Assembly: GCA_015233155.1 (NCBI GenBank)
Contig: JADFYG010000022.1
Location: 1-64,000 of the forward strand
Reading direction: 5' to 3'
Length of the DNA stretch: 64,000 nucleotides
Source of the DNA: Candidatus Rifleibacteriota bacterium
Lineage (GTDB): Bacteria; Muiribacteriota; Ozemobacteria; Ozemobacterales; Ozemobacteraceae
In this document: piece by piece, positions 38,813 to 47,552 of the stretch
Layout of the letters: each line of letters starts with the position of its first letter
Numbering within the stretch: position 1 is the stretch's first letter
Notes under the pieces: generated by a model
Database searches by the model: none
The model's input: the letters and a program-made list of their open reading frames with translations, nothing else
What the model was told of the DNA's origin: nothing
Program-made: the position numbers and the translations under genes

Positions 38813-41097
38813 GCAGCCGGTTTTACGAGCACAAACAGACTCAATCCATTTAATGCCATGGCACCAGCCGAGAGCATGAGCGCGCCTTCGATTCCCAGAA
38901 TCGGAAAAAGCCACGGACCGGCAAGTAATGCGGCGAACAATGCGCCAATATTGTCTGACCAGATAAGATAGCTGGCTGACGCAGGCCCGGACAAAGCCCG
39001 CATCGGAAGTTCGCGAAGGGCGGTGTCCAGCAGAGGGAATTCTCGACCCGCAAGAAAAGCGATCCAAAAAATACCTGCGGTAACCGGCGCAGTTTCATGA
39101 AGTCCGGTTACTCCGACAAGAAAAGTGAATATCAGCAGAGTTAATGCCTGAAGGCTTTTGAGCCGGAAGAGGCTGCCGGATGTCCGCCCGGAAGCACCAG
39201 CTGCAAGACCCAGCATGTAAATGCCAAAAAAGAAAGCGGTCATCTGAAAAAGAGCTCCGGATCGATTTTGATAAAGATATATCAGCGCAAGTTCAGCGGT
39301 AAGAGCTGTTCCGCCGGAGACCGCTGCGCTGATACCATAAATGGCCGTCACGCGGGAGGCTTCCCCAAAGAAATACCGCAATAATACGGTAGTAAACATG
39401 AACGCGACGACAAGCAGTATGAGAGCGGGAAGCGGGGTCATATTCGCAAGCCTCTTGAACAAAGGGCTCAGCCGGGAATCAGAATAGATGTCCCAGAGTT
39501 GAATCTGACGAATGAAAGCACGAGGATGGGAATCGGTGTTAACTGGGGCGTCCGAAGCCCGCTGTAACCAGCCGGAAAGCTCAGAAACACGAAATTGGAG
39601 CAGACGATTGGCGAAGGAAAGTGGACCAAAGGAAGTTGCGGTGATGTGCCTGCTGGAAAAGCGTTCGCCAAGCTGCTGCGGACCAGTGGCAAGAGTGCCT
39701 TTATCACGGGCAGCCCAGAACAAAATGGGATCGCCCGGCAGTGCGAAAACTTCAGGAAAAACTGAATTCAGGGTCCGGTGTGCTGAGAGCAGCACCGATT
39801 CGAGCTCATCTCCGAGATAATTTTCGGTGCCGGTTATTCCAACGGAGAGCACTCCGCCGGGTCTCAGCAGGTTCGCGGCATCAGCAAAGGCTTCGCGCGT
39901 AAAGAGACGGTTGGCAACCAGACTCGTCGGATCGCTGGAAAGTATCAGAATACCATCGAAACGCTCTGACGAGGTTCGCAGGAAAACACGCGGATCGGTT
40001 ACAAAAAGCCGCTGACGCGGATACAGTGTGGAAAAATATCCCGACTTCGTGAATGCCGACATTACATGTTGAGATAAGACCGGCTCACCTGAAACCTCCT
40101 CAAACAATGCAGAATCCAGTTCGACGAACGTAACATCAAGGTTGGGATATTTAGCGAATTCCGCTCGGGTATCAGGGGGCGGGGCGCCAATGACAAGCAG
40201 AGCTCCGAGTGAAGCTATGGCAGTTACAAATGTATGTACGCGATCCTCTGCTCTGATACTATCCGGCCAGTTATCAGCGAAGAGGCCATTGATGGACAAG
40301 CTCTTCTGTCCTCCGTATTCGCCGATCTGAAGGCGCTGATATGGAGTTTCACGGGTGGAAATAAGGTTTTGCCCTGGCTGAAAAATTCGCCAGAACTGAT
40401 TATCGAGATAATTTCCGAGATCGTTCAGACTGGCTGCACACAAGAGCGGCCAGCTGATGATGAGAAGAGTCGTCAGCAACAAATTGCGCCCTGAAACACG
40501 ACTCTTTCCGGAAGTAAAAAGAATAATGAGTGCCGCAAAAAGCAGGGGGGGAAGTGCCGGCAACAGGCGCGTCGGTGGCACGATTCCACCCAGCGCAATA
40601 GAGAAAAGAAGACCCGCAAAGAAACTTCCACAGGCCTCGACTGCATATGGAGCGGCGAGCTTTGTGCCGCATCCGTTGCGAATGAGCACCGGAATCAGTG
40701 CTCCGAGAGGGAGTGTAACAGGAACGGTCATTATCAGCATAATGCCGAGTGAATGAGAAATCGGCATCAATAGTCCCTGTGCTGGCGGAAACGTATTCAG
40801 CAGAGGAACCAGCACAAGCAGACTGAGTAACGGTACAAATGCCGCCCAGAGAAGCAAAATTGCGGGGGAAGGAGAAAATCGGCCCCCCCATGCGGCTCCC
40901 AACGCGATGCCTGCGGTCCAGGCTCCGAGGAAAAGTCCAAGATGAAGATCTGTGCCGCCGAATGTACCGAGAGAAAGACGTAACGCGCCTATCTGCGCCA
41001 GATTCGCGAAAAGACCCGCCAAAAAAGCGACGGCCACCGTCGCTATACGCGGTGAAAAGCGTTTTACCGGTTTGTCAGTAATAATCCCATTCTCCAT
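38809..41097 (-). CDS. Membrane protein with spermidine-synthase-like domain
   Basis: Protein of 762 aa. About six N-terminal membrane segments, a cytoplasmic Rossmann-like domain (~240-480) resembling spermidine synthase (YQRLQIGEYGGQKSLSINGL, VTFVELDSALFEE, LLRPGGVLSVGITG), then about seven more membrane segments. The usual Gly-rich SAM/dcSAM loop is replaced by VIGAPPPDTRAEF, so catalysis is doubtful. Such fused proteins are common in environmental genomes with unproven roles. ATG 41097 is preferred for its GAGGCGG upstream. It is convergent with the ABC permease. Confidence 0.8.
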   Translation of the reverse strand: MENGIITDKPVKRFSPRIATVAVAFLAGLFANLAQIGALRLSLGTFGGTDLHLGLFLGAWTAGIALGAAWGGRFSPSPAILLLWAAFVPLLSLLVLVPLLNTFPPAQGLLMPISHSLGIMLIMTVPVTLPLGALIPVLIRNGCGTKLAAPYAVEACGSFFAGLLFSIALGGIVPPTRLLPALPPLLFAALIILFTSGKSRVSGRNLLLTTLLIISWPLLCAASLNDLGNYLDNQFWRIFQPGQNLISTRETPYQRLQIGEYGGQKSLSINGLFADNWPDSIRAEDRVHTFVTAIASLGALLVIGAPPPDTRAEFAKYPNLDVTFVELDSALFEEVSGEPVLSQHVMSAFTKSGYFSTLYPRQRLFVTDPRVFLRTSSERFDGILILSSDPTSLVANRLFTREAFADAANLLRPGGVLSVGITGTENYLGDELESVLLSAHRTLNSVFPEVFALPGDPILFWAARDKGTLATGPQQLGERFSSRHITATSFGPLSFANRLLQFRVSELSGWLQRASDAPVNTDSHPRAFIRQIQLWDIYSDSRLSPLFKRLANMTPLPALILLVVAFMFTTVLLRYFFGEASRVTAIYGISAAVSGGTALTAELALIYLYQNRSGALFQMTAFFFGIYMLGLAAGASGRTSGSLFRLKSLQALTLLIFTFLVGVTGLHETAPVTAGIFWIAFLAGREFPLLDTALRELPMRALSGPASASYLIWSDNIGALFAALLAGPWLFPILGIEGALMLSAGAMALNGLSLFVLVKPAA

Positions 41098-41308
41098 GTT
41101 CCGCCTCTGCAACTCTTCACAATAAATCAAGCTTACTCACATTTTTGCAGATTACTAATTTAACCACAGATGTTTGATATAAACCATTCATTTGGATATA
41201 CTCAGATGCTCCTGGTTAGAAGTCCGGTGGGCTTGAGATTGCACTGCGTTTGCCATGAGAACAGATCTGATCATTCAAATACATGAGTCCAAGGTAAGGA
41301 GATCTGGA

Positions 41309-42793
41309 ATGAATCGTGTCATTTTTTTACTTTTGTGTTTTTGCGCATTCGCCGGAATTGCCACGGCTGAGCAACCCAAGAGTCTTGTGCGCGTCAGCGG
41401 ACTATCCAAGGCTGATTTTCGAGCGCTGGTAGCCGGCGATTACGACATTGCTAAAACCGGAAAGGAGTTCGCAGAGCTTGCTGTCTCACTGACTGAACTG
41501 GAAAATCTGAAAAAAATTGGTCGGGTGGAAATTCTGATTCCGGATCTTGATGCATATATAGCCGATATTCAAAAATCCAGAACAGATCTGAGTGCGTATT
41601 TCACTTATGAAACATTGACTGCTGCCTTACAAGAGTGGGCAGTAAAATACTCGAAGATCGCTAGACTGGCTTCCCTTGGAAAAACCAGCGAGGGTCGGGA
41701 TATCTGGGCAATGAAAGTCAGCAATGCCCCAGATGTCGATCAGAAGAAACCGGCTTGCCTCATCATGGGAGCACACCATGCCCGCGAGTGGATTTCCGTG
41801 GAAATTCCCATGGAAAGCCTCAAACAATACCTGGAAGGTTATGGTCAGGACGAACGTATTACGAAGTTGGTAGATGATCACGAAGTGTGGTTTGTTCCAA
41901 TGGTGAATCCTGACGGAGTAACATATTCACAGACACATACAAAATTCTGGCGCAAGAATTGCCGTCAGATCAATGCTTCCAATTGGGGCGTCGATCCTAA
42001 TCGCAATTACGGTTACTACTGGGGAACTTCCGGGACTCTTGACGAGCCTATGAGCGAAATTTATCCTGGTCCCGCGTCATTCAGTGAAGCGGAAACGCAG
42101 GCCATTAAGGCACTGGCTGACCGCGAGCATTTCCAGGCCAGTTTATCTTTCCACAGCTATTCCGAGCTGATTCTATATCCATATTCCTACGATTACGATG
42201 TTCCGTGTGAAGACACGCCTGTCTTCGCCAAATGGAGCAAGGAAATGGCGGCTGTTAACGGCTATACTCCGGAGAATTGCACCGACTTATATGCCGCATC
42301 GGGTGTTTCAGATGATTGGTTGTACGCCACTCACAAAACCCTGGCATTCACGATTGAATTAGGCAAAACTTTCATTCCTCCGATGACGGATATTCCTGAA
42401 ATAAAACGTTTAAATGTTCCTGTAGTCTTGAATTTCATAGAAAAATCCGGAGAATATGCGATTAATTCCCCATCCGGCAGCGAGGAAATCATTGCCAATC
42501 TTGACTTGACAAGTGCGCTGAATGCTTTGTCCGAGTCAGATAAAATGCTTCCCTTATTTTCCTCCGAAGCGAAATGTCATGTCATGGATCATATGAATAT
42601 TGCCGGGAAACGCATTGCCGATATCATTGCCGCTGAGGCCATAGCCGGCAAATCCGCCTCTTTGGCAAAAGTATGCGCTAACCCATCTTTCCCCTGGTTA
42701 AAATCAATGATTCGAAGCCGCATCATTTTCGAAACAGTACATGGTAAAAAAATCGACCCCAGTATCCTGCATGAGTTTTCGATTCCACAATAA
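41309..42793 (+). CDS. M14 family zinc carboxypeptidase, secreted
   Basis: Exported metallopeptidase of 494 aa. ATG 41309 has AAGGAG upstream and starts a clear signal peptide (VIFLLLCFCAFAGIATA). A pro-like region (~25-110) precedes the catalytic domain with zinc ligands in GAHHAREWISVEIPM (HxxE) and SFHSYSELILYP (His). The substrate-binding Arg is in GVDPNRNYGYYW and the catalytic Glu in AFTIELGKTF. It should trim C-terminal residues from extracellular peptides. A C-terminal ~120-residue region has no clear assignment. It appears monocistronic. Confidence 0.92.
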   Translation: MNRVIFLLLCFCAFAGIATAEQPKSLVRVSGLSKADFRALVAGDYDIAKTGKEFAELAVSLTELENLKKIGRVEILIPDLDAYIADIQKSRTDLSAYFTYETLTAALQEWAVKYSKIARLASLGKTSEGRDIWAMKVSNAPDVDQKKPACLIMGAHHAREWISVEIPMESLKQYLEGYGQDERITKLVDDHEVWFVPMVNPDGVTYSQTHTKFWRKNCRQINASNWGVDPNRNYGYYWGTSGTLDEPMSEIYPGPASFSEAETQAIKALADREHFQASLSFHSYSELILYPYSYDYDVPCEDTPVFAKWSKEMAAVNGYTPENCTDLYAASGVSDDWLYATHKTLAFTIELGKTFIPPMTDIPEIKRLNVPVVLNFIEKSGEYAINSPSGSEEIIANLDLTSALNALSESDKMLPLFSSEAKCHVMDHMNIAGKRIADIIAAEAIAGKSASLAKVCANPSFPWLKSMIRSRIIFETVHGKKIDPSILHEFSIPQ

Positions 42794-42804
42794 TTTACAA
42801 CGGT

Positions 42805-42865
42805 ACATGATTAAGAACGGATGCTACCCGGTTAGTTGAGATTTCTCCCTTCGGTCGAAATGACG
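42805..42865 (-). repeat. Family A element, half copy
   Basis: CATGATTAAGAACGGATGCTA and the following palindrome half TCGAAATGAC match the left half of the element at 8981. The other half is missing and no flanking direct repeat is visible, so it is a decayed copy in the gap between the peptidase and the Tim44-like gene. Confidence 0.65.
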
Positions 42866-42927
42866 GAATTATAACCACTTCACGGGTTATTTGATGGATC
42901 GCCCCTGCAGAATCTTGTGAGGCAGAA

Positions 42928-45189
42928 ATGCGCCTGACCAAACAGCAGTTTTTCATGGTGCTGGCTTTTATATTTGTGATTGCCGGTCTTGTTGCCTGGA
43001 TGCTGGGTGCGTTGAGCGAGAAAAATTCAGATATCGATATCGTATTTCTTATCATATACGGCTTTACGCTCGGAATTTTCCTGCGACTTGAGCTATGGCA
43101 GTTCGCAATTTTCTTTGGCTACGCCGGATCCCTGTTCTTCTGTTTCTTCTACTTTTTCGTCGCTCCATTTCAAGCCCCTGTCGTCCTGACATTGTTTCTG
43201 TGGCCGGCAGTCATGTTTCAACGCGGCAGGCTTGGATGCGGAGCGCTTGGCACAATTATCGTGGGGTCGGCAATCCTGTGTGGAATAGTCTTGAAACGTC
43301 CTGCCGTCGCATTCCTGTTGCTGCCGACATGTCAGCTTGTCGCGATGCGCATGACGTCACGCGTTCAGACTCGTTATTCGAGAACCGATGCCGAACTGGG
43401 ACCGATATTGAGTCAGACTCAGCGTGAACGCGAGGGGCTCGTCGGGAAGAATGCAAAAGAGGATTGGTGGGATGTTTTACAGCTTGAGCTCGAGACCATT
43501 CCAGCCCGTGTGATTGTCTCCTGGGAACAGTTTATGGGGATTGTTCCACGAAATGACCCGGACGAAGAACGCGGACCTGATCCAAATCTTATCCGGCTGC
43601 AGGACGCAAAATTAATGTCAAGGGCGCTGACCGACTTGTGCCGTCGCGATCGGAAATTCGCGACGGATAATTTCATCAAACGCACGGAAGAGGTATTCTG
43701 GAAAATCCAGAATGCCTGGTATGGCCAAAAGCTTGAGCCCATCCAGCATTTGGTTGGGGACGCTTTGTATGAACAATTTCGCCAGCAGATCGATGATCAG
43801 AAAGACTCGGGAATAAGATACGAAAAACGGAAAATGAGCATTTTCGAGACTCGCATTGTCCAGGTCAATTCTGATCCCAATTTTGATATTATCCACGTAT
43901 TTTTGCGCGCATCGAGTGCCGATGCACTTACAGATCTGAAAGCGGGTAAAATAATTGCCGAAGAGGAAGAGGTTCGTCAATTCAGCGAGTACTGGTCGTT
44001 CCTGCGAAGACCATCGGCGCAGACGCTCGAAAAGCCCGGCCTCCTGGAAGGGGCGTGTCCAAATTGCAGCGCCCCGCTCGCGATAAGTCAAGCGACGGTC
44101 TGTGGCGCCTGCCGGTCATTTATTCGCTCCGGATCGCACGACTGGGTGCTTGCGAAGATCACACAGGCCTGTGAATGGGAATATACGGAAGCCTCCTGGC
44201 TCCCCGGATGGGACGATATGATCCGTTGCGATCCAAAGTTCACAATGCAACAGATCGAGGACCGCGGAGGAGTGATATTCTGGATGCTTCGCCTCGCCGA
44301 GCGACAACAGAAGATCGAGCCTTTGCGCCGCTTTGCCACCACTGACTGGTGCGCGATGAACTCCTTCTTACCCGGCATTTCTACTCGCGGCTGGACATTC
44401 ATGGAACACGTTGCGTTGGGCTCTGTAAGTCTAAGAGGATTTTGCCTTGATCCGGATTGGGACCGACTCTATCTGTTGATCGTGTGGAGAGGTGTTCCGC
44501 TGACCGTAGATGCGAAGGGAACTGTAGTCCGCGGGAAGCGAACCTTGCGCGTAGTAAGAGAAGTATTTGTTCTCGCGCGCCGCCATGGCATTGCCACCGA
44601 TGAACACGTCACGCTCAGCAGTGCGCACTGCCCGCGTTGCGGTGCTCCGCTGGTATCGGCATATTCAGTCTCCTGCGAATATTGTGATCTGATCTTGAAC
44701 GAGGGAAACGTGGGCTGGATACTTGAAAGGATCATCGATGAAGCGGATCCCGAGTTTCAGAAGCTACAGCAAACGGTCCGGCATGCTCCACAAAACGACG
44801 ATGAATCAAATGAGCGTCGCTCGGCAATTGACGTACTGACTGTCATGGCCCAGGTGCTCCTCGCTGACGGCAAAATCGATGATCGGGAAATGAAGCTTTT
44901 ACGCGAGATGGGAAAAAAATATGCAGTTTCTTCCGGGCGTCTCGATTCGATCATCGCCGAATTGAAAGAAGGCATCGTTCACATACCTTATGTGTCAAAC
45001 AGGGCCTTCGCATGGAGTCTTCTCGAAGCGGCAGCATGTATGGCCCTTTCCGACAATGAACTTTCTCCGGAGGAAGAGCAGACCCTCATACGGCTGGCGC
45101 AGCATCTCGGCTACTCAAACGTTGATGTCCAGCGTGCCTTGAGGATTGCCAAGACCCGACTGGATCGTTCAAATACTCGGCCAAAATAG
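42928..45189 (+). CDS. Membrane protein with two Tim44-like/zinc-ribbon units and a C-terminal TerB-like domain
   Basis: Protein of 753 aa. Residues 1-~145 form about five membrane segments. A Tim44-like domain (~225-365, RKFATDNFIKRTEEVFWKIQ) is followed by a zinc ribbon (CPNC near 375, CGAC about 15 residues on). A second similar block (~395-560) ends in a second ribbon (CPRC near 567, CEYC). The C-terminus (~631-745) is TerB-like (MAQVLLADGKIDDREMKLLR, LSDNELSPEEEQTLIRLA). The same architecture recurs in tellurite-resistance-like and envelope-stress proteins with no proven role. Start ATG 42928 follows GTGAGG. It appears to be a single-gene unit. Confidence 0.8.
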   Translation: MRLTKQQFFMVLAFIFVIAGLVAWMLGALSEKNSDIDIVFLIIYGFTLGIFLRLELWQFAIFFGYAGSLFFCFFYFFVAPFQAPVVLTLFLWPAVMFQRGRLGCGALGTIIVGSAILCGIVLKRPAVAFLLLPTCQLVAMRMTSRVQTRYSRTDAELGPILSQTQREREGLVGKNAKEDWWDVLQLELETIPARVIVSWEQFMGIVPRNDPDEERGPDPNLIRLQDAKLMSRALTDLCRRDRKFATDNFIKRTEEVFWKIQNAWYGQKLEPIQHLVGDALYEQFRQQIDDQKDSGIRYEKRKMSIFETRIVQVNSDPNFDIIHVFLRASSADALTDLKAGKIIAEEEEVRQFSEYWSFLRRPSAQTLEKPGLLEGACPNCSAPLAISQATVCGACRSFIRSGSHDWVLAKITQACEWEYTEASWLPGWDDMIRCDPKFTMQQIEDRGGVIFWMLRLAERQQKIEPLRRFATTDWCAMNSFLPGISTRGWTFMEHVALGSVSLRGFCLDPDWDRLYLLIVWRGVPLTVDAKGTVVRGKRTLRVVREVFVLARRHGIATDEHVTLSSAHCPRCGAPLVSAYSVSCEYCDLILNEGNVGWILERIIDEADPEFQKLQQTVRHAPQNDDESNERRSAIDVLTVMAQVLLADGKIDDREMKLLREMGKKYAVSSGRLDSIIAELKEGIVHIPYVSNRAFAWSLLEAAACMALSDNELSPEEEQTLIRLAQHLGYSNVDVQRALRIAKTRLDRSNTRPK

Positions 45190-45363
45190 CGAAAAGGCCC
45201 TTGTGCGAATTTTAGGGTGAAGTGGAAAAATACCAGGCGGGAAAGGCTGATGAACAATCCATAAATGTTTGAGTCCGGGAGTAGAAAATGTTGCGAAAAT
45301 ATTTTTTGCCAATTTGCAGAACAGCAATATACCAGACTCCTGTGCAGGCTATTCCTCCGTCAG

Positions 45364-45723
45364 TCACGAAAACAGTTTGCGAACCCGAAGCTTATAGCAG
45401 AACTGCTTTTCCGGAGTCGAAACTTTGAATTTATTAATCATTTCAAGATCACGATAAAGTCTGATCTCGTTATCGAGCTCTCTATACCAGGCTTCGGCAA
45501 CCGACATGTCTATATTCAAAATACCCAGTTGGAGACTTCTGATAAGCTCAGGACGGGACATCCCAAATTTTTGCTCGATCTCCAGCAAACGATTGCGGCA
45601 GATTTGCAGTTCACACTCCAGGAGTCTCCGACGAATAACGATTGCCTCTTCTATCAGCTTAGATGCTTGATTTGCAGGGTATAATCGGTGGAATGGGACT
45701 GCTATAGCAGGCGAATGTTTCAT
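45364..45723 (-). CDS. Small coiled-coil-like protein downstream of lexA
   Basis: Protein of 119 aa, not recognised. ATG 45723 sits behind a strong AGGAGG. The middle (~20-100) is helical and rich in Leu/Arg/Glu (EAIVIRRRLLECELQICRNR), suggesting a coiled coil. It begins 19 bp after the lexA stop, so it is probably in the same message and under SOS control (inference). It has no membrane segment, signal or enzymatic motif. Confidence 0.6.
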   Translation of the reverse strand: MKHSPAIAVPFHRLYPANQASKLIEEAIVIRRRLLECELQICRNRLLEIEQKFGMSRPELIRSLQLGILNIDMSVAEAWYRELDNEIRLYRDLEMINKFKVSTPEKQFCYKLRVRKLFS

Positions 45724-45742
45724 TGAAAAGCCTCCTGAAATC

Positions 45743-46369
45743 TCAGTTGCGTCGGTACTTCCGTAGAACAGCAATTACAACCCCTTTTACCGTAACATCC
45801 CGATCTTCCACGATGATCGGCAACATAGCAGGGTTTGACGGCTGAAGCCTCACCCGATGGCCCTCCCGGTACAAACGCTTGAGAGTTACTTCGTCCTGAT
45901 CTATACAAGCTATGACCATCTCTCCATTCACAGCACTCTCACGCTTTTCGACAACCACCATGTCACCATCCTTGATTGCCTCATCAATCATCGATTCTCC
46001 CTTTACCTGCAAAACGAACGTTTCGCCTTTGCCAAGCATCCATTCAGGAAGAGAGACACTCGAAGCCACTTCATTTATTTCAATCGGACGCCCCGCAGAC
46101 ACGGTTCCTAATAATGGTATATCAATCGAGGCACACGAAGTGACGACCGGTTGTGGCTTAACCTGCAGCCAACGCGAACGTCGCGGCATCGTATCAAGAT
46201 ATCCCTTTTCACCAAGTATCTGCAGATGTTTATGGACCGTCGCCGTTGACGACAAACCCAGAGCAGAACCTATTTCATTGATCGTCGGCGCATATCCGTG
46301 ATTTTCGGTGAAAGACTGAACGAAGTCGAGCACCTCTTTCTGCCGGGGAGTCAGTGGTTCTTTGGTCAT
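45743..46369 (-). CDS. lexA: LexA SOS repressor
   Basis: LexA of 208 aa, normal length. An N-terminal winged helix (1-~70) has LTPRQKEVLDFVQSF and PTINEIGSALGLSSTATVHK. A hinge precedes the S24 domain, with the Ala-Gly self-cleavage site in LGTVSAGRPIE, nucleophile Ser in VKGESMID and general-base Lys in EVTLKRLY. It represses DNA-damage genes and is inactivated by RecA-stimulated self-cleavage. Start ATG 46369 follows GGAGATCACC. The DNA just upstream carries two triplets of an 11-bp-spaced repeat, likely its own operator. A small gene follows 19 bp downstream. Confidence 0.95.
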   Translation of the reverse strand: MTKEPLTPRQKEVLDFVQSFTENHGYAPTINEIGSALGLSSTATVHKHLQILGEKGYLDTMPRRSRWLQVKPQPVVTSCASIDIPLLGTVSAGRPIEINEVASSVSLPEWMLGKGETFVLQVKGESMIDEAIKDGDMVVVEKRESAVNGEMVIACIDQDEVTLKRLYREGHRVRLQPSNPAMLPIIVEDRDVTVKGVVIAVLRKYRRN

Positions 46370-46414
46370 GGTGATCTCCGTTTGAGTGGCGTTTCATCGA
46401 CAAGGTAAATATAG

Positions 46415-46472
46415 GCGAACAAAAGGCGAAAGTCAAGCGAAAACACGAAAATAAAGCGAACACATGGCGAAA
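46415..46472. promoter_or_regulatory. Candidate LexA operator: two triplets of GCGAA-type repeats at 11-bp spacing
   Basis: GCGAA starts at 46415, 46426 and 46437, and then at 46445 (as ACGAA), 46456 and 46467. Each set of three is spaced by exactly 11 bp, with 8 bp between sets. Written differently, the blocks are GAAC-N7-GAAA and GAAA-N7-GAAC. Alphaproteobacterial LexA sites are direct repeats GTTC-N7-GTTC with the same spacing. The array ends about 45 bp upstream of the lexA start, the expected place for an autoregulatory site. Assignment to LexA is inference. Confidence 0.55.
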
Positions 46473-46583
46473 GTGACTGCTAGATACTTCCCGCAATATT
46501 TTCGTCCAAACCATGCCAAATCAGAACATTGTTTAGTCTTCAATCTTGCTCAGAGCATGTAGCAATATACCTCTGTCCATGCT

Positions 46584-47540
46584 CTACGACATCAAAAAAT
46601 TCCCGTTCACCCTGTCGTTCAAGCCGAAAATGGACACTTTTTCGCTTTTCCCCTTCAACTCAGCACTCTGGTGCGCAACAAAGTCTTCCCGCATCTTCGC
46701 CGGTAAACCGTTGAAAACCGTTTCTGACACAATAAGGGGTGAATCAAGCGTTTTGCACATGGATTCGAGACGGGAAGCGGTGTTCACCGTGTCGCCGATT
46801 ACAGTGAATTCACGACGATTGCGACTTCCGATGGCGCCAAGTATGACATCCCCACGATGGAGGCCAATGCCAATAGCAAGGCCGGGAAGCCCCTTCGCGG
46901 TAAATTCACAATTCATTTCCGCAAGCGAGACCAGCATCTCACGCGATGCGTTCACTGCAGCTAGACTGGCGTTTTCAAGAGGTGCAACTGCGCCGAATGT
47001 CGCCATGATCGCATCCCCGATATACTTGTCGATGACTCCGCCATGACGATTGATACAGGGCCCCATACGCTCAAAGTATGCGTTAAGCATAGCGATGACG
47101 GTTTCAGCCTGAGTTTTTTCGCACAAGGTGGTGAACAAGCGGATGTCGGCGAACAGAACAACCGCATCAAGACGCTCACCGGGAGCACCTTCCCGAAGCT
47201 GCATAATGCGGCTCTTGATCTCGGGGCTGACATATTGACCGAAAAGGCGATCCAGCGTTTCACGCTGGCGTTCTTCGAAAAGAACGCGTTTGATCAGACC
47301 TTTATGCTGACTGGCCAGGACCCCGACTGCCAACCCCGTAAAAACCATCAGCAACGCCTTGAAAATGTAAAACAAACCTCCGGTGAAATCCTGCATGAAC
47401 AGAGGATCAGCACATGTCACAGCGGCAAAATGCGGGCGAGCCAGGAAATAAACGAAAAGATACTGAGCTCCGGCTACAATACCGGCCACTCCGGCCACCC
47501 GCTCATTGAACATGAAGCCAGTCAGAATGACGAGAAACAT
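46584..47540 (-). CDS. Class III adenylate/guanylate cyclase, membrane-bound
   Basis: Protein of 318 aa. Two hydrophobic segments (~5-35 and ~50-75) precede a short linker and a class III cyclase domain (~105-290). Metal-binding Asp residues are in VVLFADIRLFTTL and GGVIDKYIGDAIMATFG; the transition-state region is FTVIGDTVNTASRLE. The purine-specifying residues suggest ATP but were not checked by alignment. The start ATG 47540 begins inside a hydrophobic stretch without a clear ribosome site, so the sensor part may be cut short. It follows the beta-barrel gene by only 12 bp, in the same frame. Confidence 0.85.
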   Translation of the reverse strand: MFLVILTGFMFNERVAGVAGIVAGAQYLFVYFLARPHFAAVTCADPLFMQDFTGGLFYIFKALLMVFTGLAVGVLASQHKGLIKRVLFEERQRETLDRLFGQYVSPEIKSRIMQLREGAPGERLDAVVLFADIRLFTTLCEKTQAETVIAMLNAYFERMGPCINRHGGVIDKYIGDAIMATFGAVAPLENASLAAVNASREMLVSLAEMNCEFTAKGLPGLAIGIGLHRGDVILGAIGSRNRREFTVIGDTVNTASRLESMCKTLDSPLIVSETVFNGLPAKMREDFVAHQSAELKGKSEKVSIFGLNDRVNGNFLMS

Positions 47541-47552
47541 ATATAAGTAAGA

